From Azonexus fungiphilus (lineage in GTDB: Bacteria > Pseudomonadota > Gammaproteobacteria > Burkholderiales > Rhodocyclaceae), in contig NZ_RBXP01000016.1 in assembly GCF_003634965.1 (NCBI RefSeq), positions 166,935-230,934 of the forward strand: DNA of 64,000 bases. Direction: 5' to 3'. The notes beneath the pieces are model-generated. The model saw only the letters and a program-made list of their open reading frames with translations. It was not told where the DNA came from and did not search any database. The translations under genes were made by a program, and so were the position numbers. This document shows positions 9,263 to 19,715 of the stretch, piece by piece (position 1 is the first letter of the stretch; each line of letters begins with the position of its first letter).

Positions 9263-10058
9263 GGCTGGCCAGCCAGTCCTCGATCAGGGCCGCGGCGCGC
9301 GGCCATTCCCGTTCGTGGGTGATGGCGTGGCCCATGCCGCGCAGGATGTGGCAGGGTTCGCCGTAGGTTTGTGCCGTCGACTGGACGAGGAAGGCCGGCA
9401 CCAAGGCATCCTGTTCGGCGCCGACGATCAGCATCGGCGGGCGGTTCATCCGGAACAGGTTGGGCAGGTTGAACATCGACATGTCCCAGATCGCCCGCTG
9501 CGACTCGTTCTGCATCTTGCCCAGCCATTCGGCGAGCATCGCCGGGTCGGCTTCGCCGGCGAACAGCGCATCGCGCAGCGTATCGGTATCGGTGTAGTTG
9601 CCGGCGAGGATGCTGTTGATTTCGAGATAGAGCTGGGGTTTCTGCAGGAGCAGGTGAAACTGTGCGGCGATCAGGCCCTGCGGCGGCACCGAGCAGAGCA
9701 GCGCGACGGCACGGGCAGGATAGCGCTCGAGATATTTCTGGACGACGAAACCGCCCATCGAGTGACCGAGCAGCACCGGATCGACGGCCAGGGCATCGAT
9801 CACCTTGCGGACATCGTCGACGTAGTCGGCGATCGACAGCCAGTCGATGCGCTGGTGATCGCTGCTGCCGCCGTGGCCGCGCAGCGACAGCGCATGGCAG
9901 GGATGGCCGGCGGCGGCGAAATGCGGCATGAAGGTCTCGGTCCACATCCAGCCGCCGGCGAAAGCGCCGTGCACGAACAGTAGCGGGGTTTTGCCGCTGT
10001 CGCTGGCGGACAGGCAGGAGAAGACTTCGAGTCCGTCGATGACTTGTTTTTCGAGCAT
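9252..10058 (-). CDS. alpha/beta hydrolase
   Basis: The 268-residue protein has the alpha/beta hydrolase fold with the oxyanion segment LLFVHGAFAGGWMW, the RGHGGSS loop, the nucleophile elbow GHSMGG (Ser near residue 99), and a late GMGHAITHE bearing the catalytic His. The substrate cannot be deduced. It converges with the YjfB-like gene, with an 11-bp overlap of the 3' ends. Confidence 0.88.
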   Translation of the reverse strand: MLEKQVIDGLEVFSCLSASDSGKTPLLFVHGAFAGGWMWTETFMPHFAAAGHPCHALSLRGHGGSSDHQRIDWLSIADYVDDVRKVIDALAVDPVLLGHSMGGFVVQKYLERYPARAVALLCSVPPQGLIAAQFHLLLQKPQLYLEINSILAGNYTDTDTLRDALFAGEADPAMLAEWLGKMQNESQRAIWDMSMFNLPNLFRMNRPPMLIVGAEQDALVPAFLVQSTAQTYGEPCHILRGMGHAITHEREWPRAAALIEDWLASLKP

Positions 10059-10126
10059 GGGGTCGGGGCCTCGCGGCCGTGGTTAAATGCCTGCTTTCGC
10101 AGTGCGTTGGGGTGGGGATACCGGGA

Positions 10127-10324
10127 ATGCTGAAGTGGATACTGACGCTGGTCGTCGCGATTTTCCTGCTGGGCCTGATCACGCCGCATCTCGCCCGCTT
10201 CATCCGCTTCGGGCGCCTGCCGGGCGATCTGGCGGTACGCCTGCGCGGCCGGACCTATTACTTTCCTTTCGTCAGCATCCTCGTCTTTTCGTTATTGCTC
10301 TGGCTGGTCGGGCGCCTCATCTAG
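10127..10324 (+). CDS. DUF2905 small membrane protein
   Basis: This is a 65-residue protein with two transmembrane segments (ILTLVVAIFLLGLIT and FVSILVFSLLLWLVG) flanking the family motif FGRLPGDLAVRLRGRTYYFPF. A GTG at 10079 would add 16 non-hydrophobic residues, but the ATG at 10127 starts directly before the first helix and follows GGGGATACCGGGA. Function unknown. Its last 33 bp overlap the 3' end of the convergent cca gene. Confidence 0.85.
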   Translation: MLKWILTLVVAIFLLGLITPHLARFIRFGRLPGDLAVRLRGRTYYFPFVSILVFSLLLWLVGRLI

Positions 10325-11527
10325 CGCCAGGCGCACCGCTTCGATGCGGGCCCGGCGGATGCGTTCCGGGATCTTGCCACGGTCGACGCAGCTGGCGGCG
10401 ATTTTTCCCGCATCGACGCTGTTGACCGCGGCGAGCACCCGCCGCAGCAGCTCCGGGCTGTCGTAGCGGCGCGCTTCCCAGCCGGCACGGCCGGTGTAGT
10501 CGCAGCGGCAGGTTTCGAGCAGTTCGTCGAAGCGGGCCGGGCGGCGCAGCGCATCGCATTTTTCCAGAAGCTCGACCAGCGTCGCGGCGCGCATCTCGCC
10601 GGCGCGGTGGATGGTGCCGTGGTGACGCGCCATCAGCAGCGCCAGGTCGCGACATTCGTTGGGGACGCGCAGGCGTTCGCTCATCGCCTCGCACAGCGCG
10701 ACGCTGCGCAATTCATGGCCGATGTGCCGGGGCAGGATGTCGGCCGGCGTCAGTGCCTTGCCGAGGTCGTGGCAGAGCGCGGCGTAGCGGACGGTCAGCG
10801 GCAGCTTGAAGCGGGCGGCCTGGTCGATCACCATCAGCGTGTGGATGCCGGCATCGATCTCGGGGTGGTAGTCGGCCCGCTGCGGCACGCCGAACAGCGC
10901 GTCCACCTCGGGCAGCAGCCGCGCCAGTGCGCCGCATTCGCGCAGCACCTCGAGCATCCGCGACGGCCGTGCTTCGAGCAGCCCCTTGGCCAGTTCCTGC
11001 CAGACCCGTTCGGCAACCAGATGATCGACTTCGCCATCGGCGACCATGGTGCGCATCAGGACTAGGGTTTCCGGGGCGATCGTGAAGTCGTCGAAGCGTG
11101 CCGCGAAGCGGGCGATGCGCAGGATGCGCACCGGGTCTTCGGCAAAGGCCGTGCCGACGTGGCGGAGGATTTTGGCCTGCAGGTCGCGTTGACCGTCAAA
11201 GGGGTCGATCACCCTGCCCTCGCCGTCACGCGCCATCGCGTTGATGGTCAGGTCGCGGCGGGCCAGATCCTGTTCCAGAGTGACATCGGCGGCGGCGTGA
11301 AAGGTGAAGCCGTGGTAGCCGCGCCCGCTCTTGCGTTCGGTGCGAGCGAGCGCGTACTCCTCCTGGCTGTGCGGATGCAGGAACACCGGGAAATCCTTGC
11401 CGACCGGGCGGAAGCCAGCAGCGAGCATGGCTTCCGGGGTGGCGCCGACGACCACGTAATCGCGGTCGTCGCAGGGGCGGCCGAGCAGTTCGTCCCGGAC
11501 GGCGCCGCCGACGATATAGACCTGCAC
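10292..11527 (-). CDS. cca: CCA-adding tRNA nucleotidyltransferase with HD domain
   Basis: The enzyme builds or repairs the CCA end of tRNAs. The 411-residue protein has the class II nucleotidyltransferase motif GGAVRDELLGR at residues 7-17, the metal-binding DDRDYVVVG, the RRDLTINAMA motif, and a C-terminal HD phosphohydrolase domain (CHDLGKALTP), as in the E. coli type. This fits the permuted tmRNA in the same window, whose gene does not encode the final A of CCA. Confidence 0.95.
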   Translation of the reverse strand: MQVYIVGGAVRDELLGRPCDDRDYVVVGATPEAMLAAGFRPVGKDFPVFLHPHSQEEYALARTERKSGRGYHGFTFHAAADVTLEQDLARRDLTINAMARDGEGRVIDPFDGQRDLQAKILRHVGTAFAEDPVRILRIARFAARFDDFTIAPETLVLMRTMVADGEVDHLVAERVWQELAKGLLEARPSRMLEVLRECGALARLLPEVDALFGVPQRADYHPEIDAGIHTLMVIDQAARFKLPLTVRYAALCHDLGKALTPADILPRHIGHELRSVALCEAMSERLRVPNECRDLALLMARHHGTIHRAGEMRAATLVELLEKCDALRRPARFDELLETCRCDYTGRAGWEARRYDSPELLRRVLAAVNSVDAGKIAASCVDRGKIPERIRRARIEAVRLALDEAPDQPEQ

Positions 11528-11543
11528 GGCGCGGTCCGGCGCT

Positions 11544-12506
11544 TCAGCGTCCGGCGCGGAAGCGGAAGCTGTCGAGCTTGCCCTTCGGCGTACGGTGCGC
11601 GATATAGGTCGGCGCCACCGCTTCGACGGCGGTCGGCTGCCAGCCGGCCGGCAGACGGCAGTTGCCCTCGCAGACGCTATCGACCTGCATCGAACGCAGG
11701 TTGTCGGGCGACATCAGCGGGTTCGGCGCCAGCCACATCAGGCCGGCCTGCAGGTAGGCCCAGCCCTCGGACAGCGGGATGACGCGGGCCTGGCTGCCGG
11801 TCAGCGCGGCGGTGTAATCGACCAGCTGGCGCAGCGTGTACACCTGCGGGCCGACCAGGTCGTAGGCCTGGCCGAAGGTGGCGACGTCGCTCAGCGAATC
11901 GACGAAGGCGTCGGCAACGTCGGCTGCCCACACCGGCTGGAAGCGGGCATGGCCGAAGCCGAGCGGGAAGATCGGCGCCGTCTTGAGCACCTTGGCGAAC
12001 ATCGACAGGAAGGAGTCGCCGAGGCCGAAGATCACCGACGGACGGAACACGGTGACGTCGAGTTCGCCGGCAGCGGCCATCACTGCGGCTTCACCGTCGC
12101 CCTTGGAGGCGAGGTATTCGGACGGCCCCTTGGGGTCGGCCTTGAGCGCGCTCATGTGCACCAGGCGACGGACGCCGGCAGCCTTGCAGGCAGCGACGAT
12201 CTTCTTCGGCAACTCGACGTGGGCGCGCGCGAAATCGGCGCTGTACGGGAACTGGACGTCGCGGCTGTGCAGGATGCCGACCAGATTGATCACCGCATCG
12301 TGACCGCTGACCAGGGCGGCCAGCGTTTCCGGGCAATGGATGTCGGCTTCCGGCATGTCCACGCCGGGCTGCATGATCAGCGCCTTGGTCCGCTCGCGGC
12401 GGCGCGTCGGCACGGTGACCTCGATGCCGCGCTGGGCCAGTCGATTGACGATGTAGGTACCGACAAAACCGCTACCCCCCAGCAGCAAGACCTTTTTGAT
12501 GCTCAT
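11544..12506 (-). CDS. NAD(P)-binding epimerase-like protein (NDUFA9-like SDR)
   Basis: The 320-residue protein has an extended-SDR Rossmann fold starting KVLLLGGSGFVGTYIV, then DAVINLVGILHS and a downstream RPSVIFGLGDSFLSM segment. The classical YxxxK motif is replaced by YLASKG, typical of the complex I NDUFA9-like group, whose role in bacteria is unclear. It lies 16 bp upstream of cca and on the same strand, so cotranscription is likely. Confidence 0.85.
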   Translation of the reverse strand: MSIKKVLLLGGSGFVGTYIVNRLAQRGIEVTVPTRRRERTKALIMQPGVDMPEADIHCPETLAALVSGHDAVINLVGILHSRDVQFPYSADFARAHVELPKKIVAACKAAGVRRLVHMSALKADPKGPSEYLASKGDGEAAVMAAAGELDVTVFRPSVIFGLGDSFLSMFAKVLKTAPIFPLGFGHARFQPVWAADVADAFVDSLSDVATFGQAYDLVGPQVYTLRQLVDYTAALTGSQARVIPLSEGWAYLQAGLMWLAPNPLMSPDNLRSMQVDSVCEGNCRLPAGWQPTAVEAVAPTYIAHRTPKGKLDSFRFRAGR

Positions 12507-12585
12507 CCGGAACCCCGCGAAAATGTTTTCGTGAAGCTGCGATTTTACGGTAAATGCGCCGTTGCCGGCAGGGCCTCGTGGTCGT

Positions 12586-14772
12586 TCACCGCGCCGCTGA
12601 CGCCAGCGCCCGCGCCAGTGCCCTCTCGCACAAGGCGGCCAGTGCCGGGCGAGCGGCCTCGCCGTGCTTCAGGCAGTGTTCCAGCAGTTGCGGCGGGATC
12701 GCCACCGCCAGCACCGGATCGGGGCGGAACAGCAGCCAGCGGCCGCTCCGCGGGCTCTGCCGGCAGAGGCAGAGCGACTGGCGGAGGCCGTCGAGGTTCA
12801 GTTCGATCCAGTCGCCGGCGCGCTGGGTGTCGCGTTGGCCACCGGCTGGCGGTAGCGCGAAATCGAGGGTGTGCAGGATCAGGGTGCCGGATTCGACCCG
12901 CCCCTGGACCACCTCGCGCCGGTCAGCCACCGCGTTGCCGGCGGCTGACGGCATCTGCTCGCCCGGGCCGGGCGGCCGCATTGCCCGTGTCTGCAGTTCG
13001 AAGCAGGCGTCGAGAATCCGGGTCTGCGTCTCGGCCGCCAGGCCGAGCTGCTCCATGTCTTCCTTCAGGGTCTTGAGAACGCCGGGCAACTGACGGGCCA
13101 GCGCCATCCGTTGTTCGCCGTCGGCCTTTGGCTGGAAGGTCCACAGCAGCCTGCCCAGCGCTTCAACCCGGGTCTGCCAGGCGGGGCCGTTGCGGCCATC
13201 GGCGAACCAGGCTTGTTCGAGCAGGCGTTTCCAGTCCTGGCGGAGGAAAGTCTGCAACACTGCCGGCAGTTCATCGAGTTCGCCACGGCCAAGCAGCTGC
13301 TGGATATCGCGCGCCGCTTCGTCGCGGCGCTCGACCTGTTGCAGCAGGGGCAGCCAGGCGGCCGCCTGGGTGGTGATTTGTGCGTGGCGTTCCTCGAGCA
13401 GGCGATCCAGTTCTTCGCTGGCGGCGACGAAGGCCGTGCTGCTGCCGTCGAAATCGCCACGCAGGCGCTGGACAATGGCCGCCAGACGCTGCTGCTGCGG
13501 ATGCTGGGTGGCGGTCTGGCCAAGGAAGGCACGGCCGAGGCGGTCGATGGTGCCGCGTGCCGGATGGTCGTTGCGGGTGAACAGCGAGCGGTCCTTGATC
13601 GCCAGCTTGACGAGGCTGACCTGGAGGCTGGCGATCAGCAGTTTCAGTGCTTCCGGCAGTTCCGGGTCGGCGAAGATGGCATCGCAGAAGGCGCCGACTG
13701 CGTCGATCGCCTGCCCTTCGCTGGTGTTGCCGGGAATGCCGAGTTCGCGGGCGCGCACCGGGCGGGCCGCGGCCGCCGCCGGTTTGGGACTGTCGGCGAA
13801 GAGTTCCGGAATCAGCGCTTCGAGGTTGGGCGAGCTGGCGGTCAGGAAATCGCTATCGTTGCGCTGGGTCCGCTCGAGCTGCTCGAGTCGGAACATCAGG
13901 TTGTCCAGCGCCACCTGGCTGAGCAACTGGGCACCTGTCGCTATGCCGGTGCCGCCGCCGGCGGTTGCCGCCAGGCGGGCGAGCAGGCTTTCGTTGCCGG
14001 CACTGCCTGGGGCGGCGTTGCCGGTGGTCGTCGGGAGGCTGGCGGCCGGTTTCGCCGTTGCCGGTCGCGGTGCTTCCTGGGCGCTGACGATGCTGGCTTG
14101 CGCGGTGGCAGCGCCGGCCCGGTCGAGCAGCCCGTCGATCTGGGTGTAGATGGCTGGCAGGCCCTCGCCGAGAACGATTTCGATGCGGTCGAGGAGATCG
14201 AGCTTGTCGTCGAGCGTGGTCGCGCCGGCAGCCTTGAACAGCGTCTGCAGTCCCTGGATGATGCCCTGGGGACCGACCGGATTATGGGTTTTCGGCAGGT
14301 CCGGACGATCGAGCAGCGTGATGAAGCGCAGATGGGTCTTCCACAGCGGTACGCTGGTGCTCTCGGCGAGGCGGTTGCACAGGCCGTCGAGGCGGATGTT
14401 GAGTTCGAGGTCGTCGTCGCCGACCAGCGAGATGCGCGACGAAGTCAGGCCGCGCGCCTCTTCACTGAAGCTGCCGAGGCGCCGGCTAACCTGCATGTCG
14501 TCGAAATGCTTGCCGGTACCCTGGAGGATCGCCGCGATCGCGGCTTCCGAGACCAGCTGGCAATCGCGGAGCAAGGCCGCGAGCTGGGCGAGATAGTAGC
14601 TGCGGCATTCCAGGAGAATGTCGTAGCGGTCGGGCCGGTCGGTTTTGGGCGCGGATTTCACGTTCGAGTGGTCGGACTCCCGGCTGTCGTGCGCATGGCT
14701 GCGCCGTTTGCCGAAAAAGGCATTCTCGCAGTTTTGCGACAATGTGGCACGTTTTTCATGGCAGGTCGGCAT
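12586..14772 (-). CDS. DUF1631 family protein
   Basis: A large, mostly helical cytoplasmic protein. The sequence from about residue 38 (DRPDRYDILLECRSYYLAQL) follows the DUF1631 family of betaproteobacteria and pseudomonads, including the QDWKRLLEQAW block. The middle is Ala/Pro-rich and low in complexity. Function unknown. The start is uncertain: ATG at 14772 overlaps the slt 3' end by 17 bp, while a GTG at 14661 (VKSAPKTDR) would give a 691-residue protein; no good ribosome binding site separates them. Confidence 0.8.
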   Translation of the reverse strand: MPTCHEKRATLSQNCENAFFGKRRSHAHDSRESDHSNVKSAPKTDRPDRYDILLECRSYYLAQLAALLRDCQLVSEAAIAAILQGTGKHFDDMQVSRRLGSFSEEARGLTSSRISLVGDDDLELNIRLDGLCNRLAESTSVPLWKTHLRFITLLDRPDLPKTHNPVGPQGIIQGLQTLFKAAGATTLDDKLDLLDRIEIVLGEGLPAIYTQIDGLLDRAGAATAQASIVSAQEAPRPATAKPAASLPTTTGNAAPGSAGNESLLARLAATAGGGTGIATGAQLLSQVALDNLMFRLEQLERTQRNDSDFLTASSPNLEALIPELFADSPKPAAAAARPVRARELGIPGNTSEGQAIDAVGAFCDAIFADPELPEALKLLIASLQVSLVKLAIKDRSLFTRNDHPARGTIDRLGRAFLGQTATQHPQQQRLAAIVQRLRGDFDGSSTAFVAASEELDRLLEERHAQITTQAAAWLPLLQQVERRDEAARDIQQLLGRGELDELPAVLQTFLRQDWKRLLEQAWFADGRNGPAWQTRVEALGRLLWTFQPKADGEQRMALARQLPGVLKTLKEDMEQLGLAAETQTRILDACFELQTRAMRPPGPGEQMPSAAGNAVADRREVVQGRVESGTLILHTLDFALPPAGGQRDTQRAGDWIELNLDGLRQSLCLCRQSPRSGRWLLFRPDPVLAVAIPPQLLEHCLKHGEAARPALAALCERALARALASAAR

Positions 14773-16705
14773 CCTTCATCGCTGTCGCCGAGGCAGGCGC
14801 GACGACGCCGAGACGGCCTTTCAGCGAGTCCGCCTTGCCGTTGAACAGGGCCGAGTAGTAAACCGCGTTGCTCATCACCTTCTTGACGTAATCGCGGGTC
14901 TCCGAGAAGGGAATGGTTTCCGCGTAGATCGCGCCTTCCAGTGCCTGTTCGGCACGCCAGCGCTTGGCCCGGCCGGGACCGGCGTTATAGGCGGCGGAGG
15001 CGAGCACCGGATGATTGTCCAGGTTTTCCATGACGATGCGCATGTACGACGTCCCGAGCAGCACGTTGATCTCGGTGTCGTTGACCCGGCTGTGGCTGAA
15101 GTCGCGCAGGCCGATCTTCTTGGCGACCCACTTGGCGGTCGCCGGCATCAGCTGCATCAGGCCGGAGGCGCCGACATTCGAGCGGGCATTGCTGATGAAG
15201 CGGCTTTCCTGGCGCATCAGGCCATAGACCCAGGCGTCGTCGAGCGACTGCTCGCGGGCCACCGGGCGGATCTGCTCGCTGTAGGGCGCGAGGAAGCGCA
15301 GCGTGTAGTCGTGTTCGTTGCGGGTCCGCTCGGCGGTGTTGATGGCCCGGTCCCAGAGCTGGTTCTGGCGCGCCAGTTCGGCTGCGGCGAGGAGTTCGCG
15401 GTCGTTCATGCCGCGCAGCGCCCAGTTCCATTCGCGGACGGCTTCGGTGCGCATGTCCAGGCGGAACAGCGCCAGCGCCCGCTGCAGTGCCGGGTTGTCG
15501 CGGGCGGCCCGCAGTTCGTCGTTGCCGAGGGCGGCGGCGCGAGCCGGCGGTACGACGCTGCGGCCGAGTTCCTCGTCGGCGAGGTTGCCGTAGAAGCTGG
15601 CCTGGCCGGCGATCCGCGCAAACAGTGCGTCGGCGTCGCTGCTGCGGCCGCCGGCCTTGAAGGCGCGGCCGAGCCAGTACACCCATTCCGGACGGGCGGC
15701 GAGGCTCGCCGGCATTGCCTCGATGGCGCTGCGTACCGCGCCCCAGGCCTGCGCCCGCAAGGCGCTGCGCACCTTCCACTGGTGGTTTTCCTCGCTCAGC
15801 GGGGTGTTGCCGGCGCGCCCGTACCATTCGAGGGTTTCCGGCAGGTGCTTGCGTGCCGCCTGCAGTGCGATCTGGCTCCAGGCCCAGCGGCTTTCGCTTT
15901 CGCGCAGGCGATCCTGGCGCTTCTCGAGTTCGCGGGCGGCGATTTGCGGGTCGTTGGCGGCGACGTAACGGATGGCGATCGCCGCCAGTTCGCGGCCCTG
16001 GCGGTTGCCGTGCCAGCCGGCGCCCTGGCGGGCGAGGTAGGCCATCGCGTTCTTGACCGCGGCGTCGAAGGCGGCGGGATCGGGGATCTGGCTGTCGGGC
16101 AGGTAGTTGAGCGTGCGCCGGGCGAGTTGCGGCCGGTTCGCCTCGATCTGCAGGCGGGCGCGTTGCCAGGCCTGGTCGGCGTCGATGCGGCCGGCGCTGA
16201 CCAGCGCGTCGAGCAGTGGCTGGCAGCCTTCGGGAGGTTCGAGCAGGTCCAGCCAGAGCGGCTTGATCTCGTCGAGGACGGCACGCTCGCCGCGTGCCAG
16301 GCGGGCTTGCTGGCCGATGCAGGCAAGTTCCGGCTCGGGAGCGATCAATTTCGGGTATTCGCTGGCGACGAGGTCCCAGGCGGCGCGCTTGGCCAGCCAG
16401 CGCAGCCAGTCGGCGCGCAGCTTCTCGGCGACGTAGCTGCCGTCGTTGGCGGCCAGGAAGGCCGGGATGCCGCTGCTGTCGTCGCGCGCCATCAGGTTGC
16501 GCAGCCGGTAGTTTTCGGCGTAGCTCGCCAGGCGGTGGTTGCCGATGCCGGCGACGGCCGCCTCCAGGCGGGCCAGGTCGCCCTTGCGGAAGGCCTCGCG
16601 GGCGGCGATGAAACGGCTGTCGTCGACGCCCTGGGCGGCAACGGGGGCGGCGCTGCCAAGGCTGGCGGCAAGGACGGCGGCGGCGAGAAAAACGCGGAAC
16701 TTCAT
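14756..16705 (-). CDS. slt: soluble lytic murein transglycosylase
   Basis: The periplasmic enzyme cleaves peptidoglycan glycan strands to 1,6-anhydromuropeptides. The 649-residue precursor has a clear signal peptide (MKFRVFLAAAVLAASLGSA, cleavage near AQA/G), a long superhelical U-domain, and a C-terminal catalytic domain with the general-acid Glu in YGLMRQESRF, then GASGLMQLMPATAKWVA and LGTSYM. The frame extends upstream to 16750, but the signal peptide fixes the start at 16705. The MTHFS gene starts only 14 bp away on the other strand. Confidence 0.92.
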   Translation of the reverse strand: MKFRVFLAAAVLAASLGSAAPVAAQGVDDSRFIAAREAFRKGDLARLEAAVAGIGNHRLASYAENYRLRNLMARDDSSGIPAFLAANDGSYVAEKLRADWLRWLAKRAAWDLVASEYPKLIAPEPELACIGQQARLARGERAVLDEIKPLWLDLLEPPEGCQPLLDALVSAGRIDADQAWQRARLQIEANRPQLARRTLNYLPDSQIPDPAAFDAAVKNAMAYLARQGAGWHGNRQGRELAAIAIRYVAANDPQIAARELEKRQDRLRESESRWAWSQIALQAARKHLPETLEWYGRAGNTPLSEENHQWKVRSALRAQAWGAVRSAIEAMPASLAARPEWVYWLGRAFKAGGRSSDADALFARIAGQASFYGNLADEELGRSVVPPARAAALGNDELRAARDNPALQRALALFRLDMRTEAVREWNWALRGMNDRELLAAAELARQNQLWDRAINTAERTRNEHDYTLRFLAPYSEQIRPVAREQSLDDAWVYGLMRQESRFISNARSNVGASGLMQLMPATAKWVAKKIGLRDFSHSRVNDTEINVLLGTSYMRIVMENLDNHPVLASAAYNAGPGRAKRWRAEQALEGAIYAETIPFSETRDYVKKVMSNAVYYSALFNGKADSLKGRLGVVAPASATAMKDADLP

Positions 16706-16719
16706 GCTAGATTCGGTGG

Positions 16720-17298
16720 ATGGAAAGTCGGTTCGAGGATAGCACGGCACGGCGCCAGGCCCTGCGGCGCGAAATGGTAAATCGTCGGGCGGCGCTCGAT
16801 GCCGCGACGCACGCCCGGCGCTCGGCGGAAATCGTCGAAATCTTGCGGTCGACCGTGAAAATGCCGCAGATTTGCGCCTTCTGCTGGCCGATCAAGCACG
16901 AGCCCGACGTCCGCGCCATCGTCGACGACTGGCTCGGCCAGGGCGCCCGCGCCGCGCTGCCGGTGGTCGATGCGCCGGGCGCGCCGCTGCGCTTTCGCGA
17001 ATGGACGCCGACGGCGCTGCTGGCGCCCGACCGCTACGGCATCCCGACGCCGGTCGCTGGCGACTGGCTGGTCCCCGACCTGATCCTGATTCCGCTCAAC
17101 GGCTTCGACGCCGCCGGCTATCGCCTCGGCTACGGCGGCGGTTTCTTCGACCGCACGCTGGCGGCGCTGGTGCCGCGACCGCTGACGGTCGGCGTCGGTT
17201 TCGAGATCAACCGCATCGACAGCATCCAGCCCGAGGCCCACGACCAGCGCCTCGACTGGATCGTTACCGAGGCCGGCGCTTTCAGCTGCGGCGGCTGA
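16720..17298 (+). CDS. 5-formyltetrahydrofolate cyclo-ligase
   Basis: This enzyme converts 5-formyl-THF to 5,10-methenyl-THF with ATP. The 192-residue protein has the basic N-terminal helix RRQALRREMVNRRAAL, the PLNGFDAAGYRLGYGGGFFDRTL folate/ATP signature at about residues 126-148 and the late DQRLDWIVTE motif. The start codon is 14 bp from that of slt, so its promoter must lie within the slt coding region. A copy of the CGGTCGACCG palindrome falls in the coding sequence at 16846-16855. Confidence 0.93.
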   Translation: MESRFEDSTARRQALRREMVNRRAALDAATHARRSAEIVEILRSTVKMPQICAFCWPIKHEPDVRAIVDDWLGQGARAALPVVDAPGAPLRFREWTPTALLAPDRYGIPTPVAGDWLVPDLILIPLNGFDAAGYRLGYGGGFFDRTLAALVPRPLTVGVGFEINRIDSIQPEAHDQRLDWIVTEAGAFSCGG

Positions 17299-17569
17299 TG
17301 CCAGTGAGCGCGAGCGCGGCAAGCAGGCCGGCACAGCCGACCAGCAGCGCCTGGCGCAGGTCGTAGAGGCCGGTCTTGAGCGCCAGCTCGAGGGCGTAGC
17401 CATGGTGCAGGCCGAGCAGCAGCGCGGCCACTGCGAGCAGCAGCCAGCGTCGGCGACTGGCGGCCGGCTGCGCCTTGTGGAAAAAGCACTCGAGGGCGAC
17501 GCCGCAGGCGACCGACTGGCCGAGCAAGCCGAGGCCGAGGGCGATCAGGCTGAGCTGGTAGGCGTTCAT
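17282..17569 (-). CDS. small membrane protein, unknown function (95 aa)
   Basis: The 95-residue protein has three predicted transmembrane helices: LSLIALGLGLLGQSVACGVAL, WLLLAVAALLLGLHHGYAL and ALLVGCAGLLAALAL. It overlaps the patB stop by 4 bp (ATGA), suggesting it is the last gene of cysK-patB-orf95. Its 3' end overlaps the convergent MTHFS gene by 17 bp. No family is recognised. Confidence 0.7.
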   Translation of the reverse strand: MNAYQLSLIALGLGLLGQSVACGVALECFFHKAQPAASRRRWLLLAVAALLLGLHHGYALELALKTGLYDLRQALLVGCAGLLAALALTGISRRS

Positions 17570-18692
17570 GCGGCGGCGGCACCGGCGGCGAGCCGGCTCA
17601 GGGCCTGTTCGAGGGTGGCCGGCGGGCAGCCGAAATTGAGGCGCAGCCAGCCCGGGGCGCCGAAATCGCGGCCGTCGGAGAGACCGATGCCGTGCTGCTC
17701 GAAATGCGCCTGCGCATCGGTGAGGCCGAGTCCGCGGGCGTCGATCCAGGCCAGGTAGGTGGCTTCGACATGGTGCATTTTCAGGCCCGGCAGGCGGTCG
17801 ACCGTCAACTCGACGCGGTCGCGGTTGGCGCGCAGCACCGCCAGCAGTTCGCGGTGCCAGTCGCCGCAGTCGCGGTAGGCGGCCTCGCAGGCGGCCAGGC
17901 CGAGCACGTTCGGATGCGGCACGATGCCGTCCATCGCGCGCAGGAAGCGGCGGCGCAACGCGGCGTCGGGAATCACCGCAAAGGCGCAGCCGAGACCGGG
18001 AATGTTGAAGGTCTTCGACGGCGCCATCAGCGTGATGCTGCGCCGCGCCGCTTGCGGCGACAGGCTGGCGAAGGGAATGTGCCGCCGCGTCTCGTCGAGG
18101 ACCAGGCCGCAGTGGATTTCGTCGGCGCAGACGACGAGGTCGTGGCGCTCGGCGAAATCGGCCAGGTCGAGCAGTTCGTCGCGCCGCCAGCAGCGGCCGA
18201 CCGGATTGTGCGGGTGACAGAGCAGGAACAGCCGGGTGTTGACGGTCGACGCCGCGGCCAGGGCATTTTTGTCCCAGTGCCAGCCGGCATCGTCGGCGAC
18301 CAGGTCGGCCCGGTGCAAGGTCCGCCCGGCGAGGCGCGGTGCCGACAGGAACGGCGGGTAGATCGGCGCCGCCGTCAGGACATCGCCGTCGATGGCGCGA
18401 CAGGCGATGTTCAGGCCGCTGACCAGGCCCGGCAGCCAGACGATCGCCTCGGCCGCGATACGCCAGTCGTATTCGCTTTCAAGGTGAGCGAGCACTGACT
18501 CCGTCAGCGCCGGCCCGGGCTGGCCGTAGCCGAATACCGGATGGGCCAGGCGTTCCTGCAGCGCGGCGAGGACTGCCGGCGGGGCGGCGAAGTCCATGTC
18601 GGCGACCCACAGCGGCAGGATGTCGCGTCCGGCGTAGCGGCCCCACTTGATCGAGTCGGAGCCGCGCCGGTCGATGACGGCGGTGAAGTCGC

Positions 18693-18696
<4 letters not shown>
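17566..18696 (-). CDS. MalY/PatB-type PLP-dependent C-S lyase
   Basis: Members are cystathionine beta-lyases or aminotransferase-fold C-S lyases. The 376-residue protein has the fold-type I core: [44 protein letters not shown] and the PLP-binding Lys in [16 protein letters not shown]. It overlaps the cysK stop by 4 bp, so it is translationally coupled to cysteine synthase. That context suggests cysteine/methionine interconversion, but the substrate is inference. Confidence 0.9.
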
Positions 18697-19625
<929 letters not shown>

Positions 19626-19652
19626 CAAGGTTCTCCGGGGGATGTTGGCCGC

Positions 19653-19680
19653 AGTCTAGCGAGCGTGCTGATTACCGCAA
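19653..19680 (-). promoter_or_regulatory. candidate sigma70 promoter of cysK
   Basis: On the minus strand TTGCGG (19675-19680) and TAGACT (19653-19658) are separated by 16 bp, placing the transcript start about 20 bp before the cysK ATG. No CysB site can be assigned with confidence. Confidence 0.5.
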
Positions 19681-19715
19681 AGAATGAAATCGCAGTTCCT
19701 TATCAGTTTTCGTGC

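Noticed and set aside
14645-16780. 711-codon plus-strand frame opposite slt
   Set aside because: Antisense shadow of the transglycosylase; composition is Gly/Ala/Val/Gln-rich with no recognisable motif.
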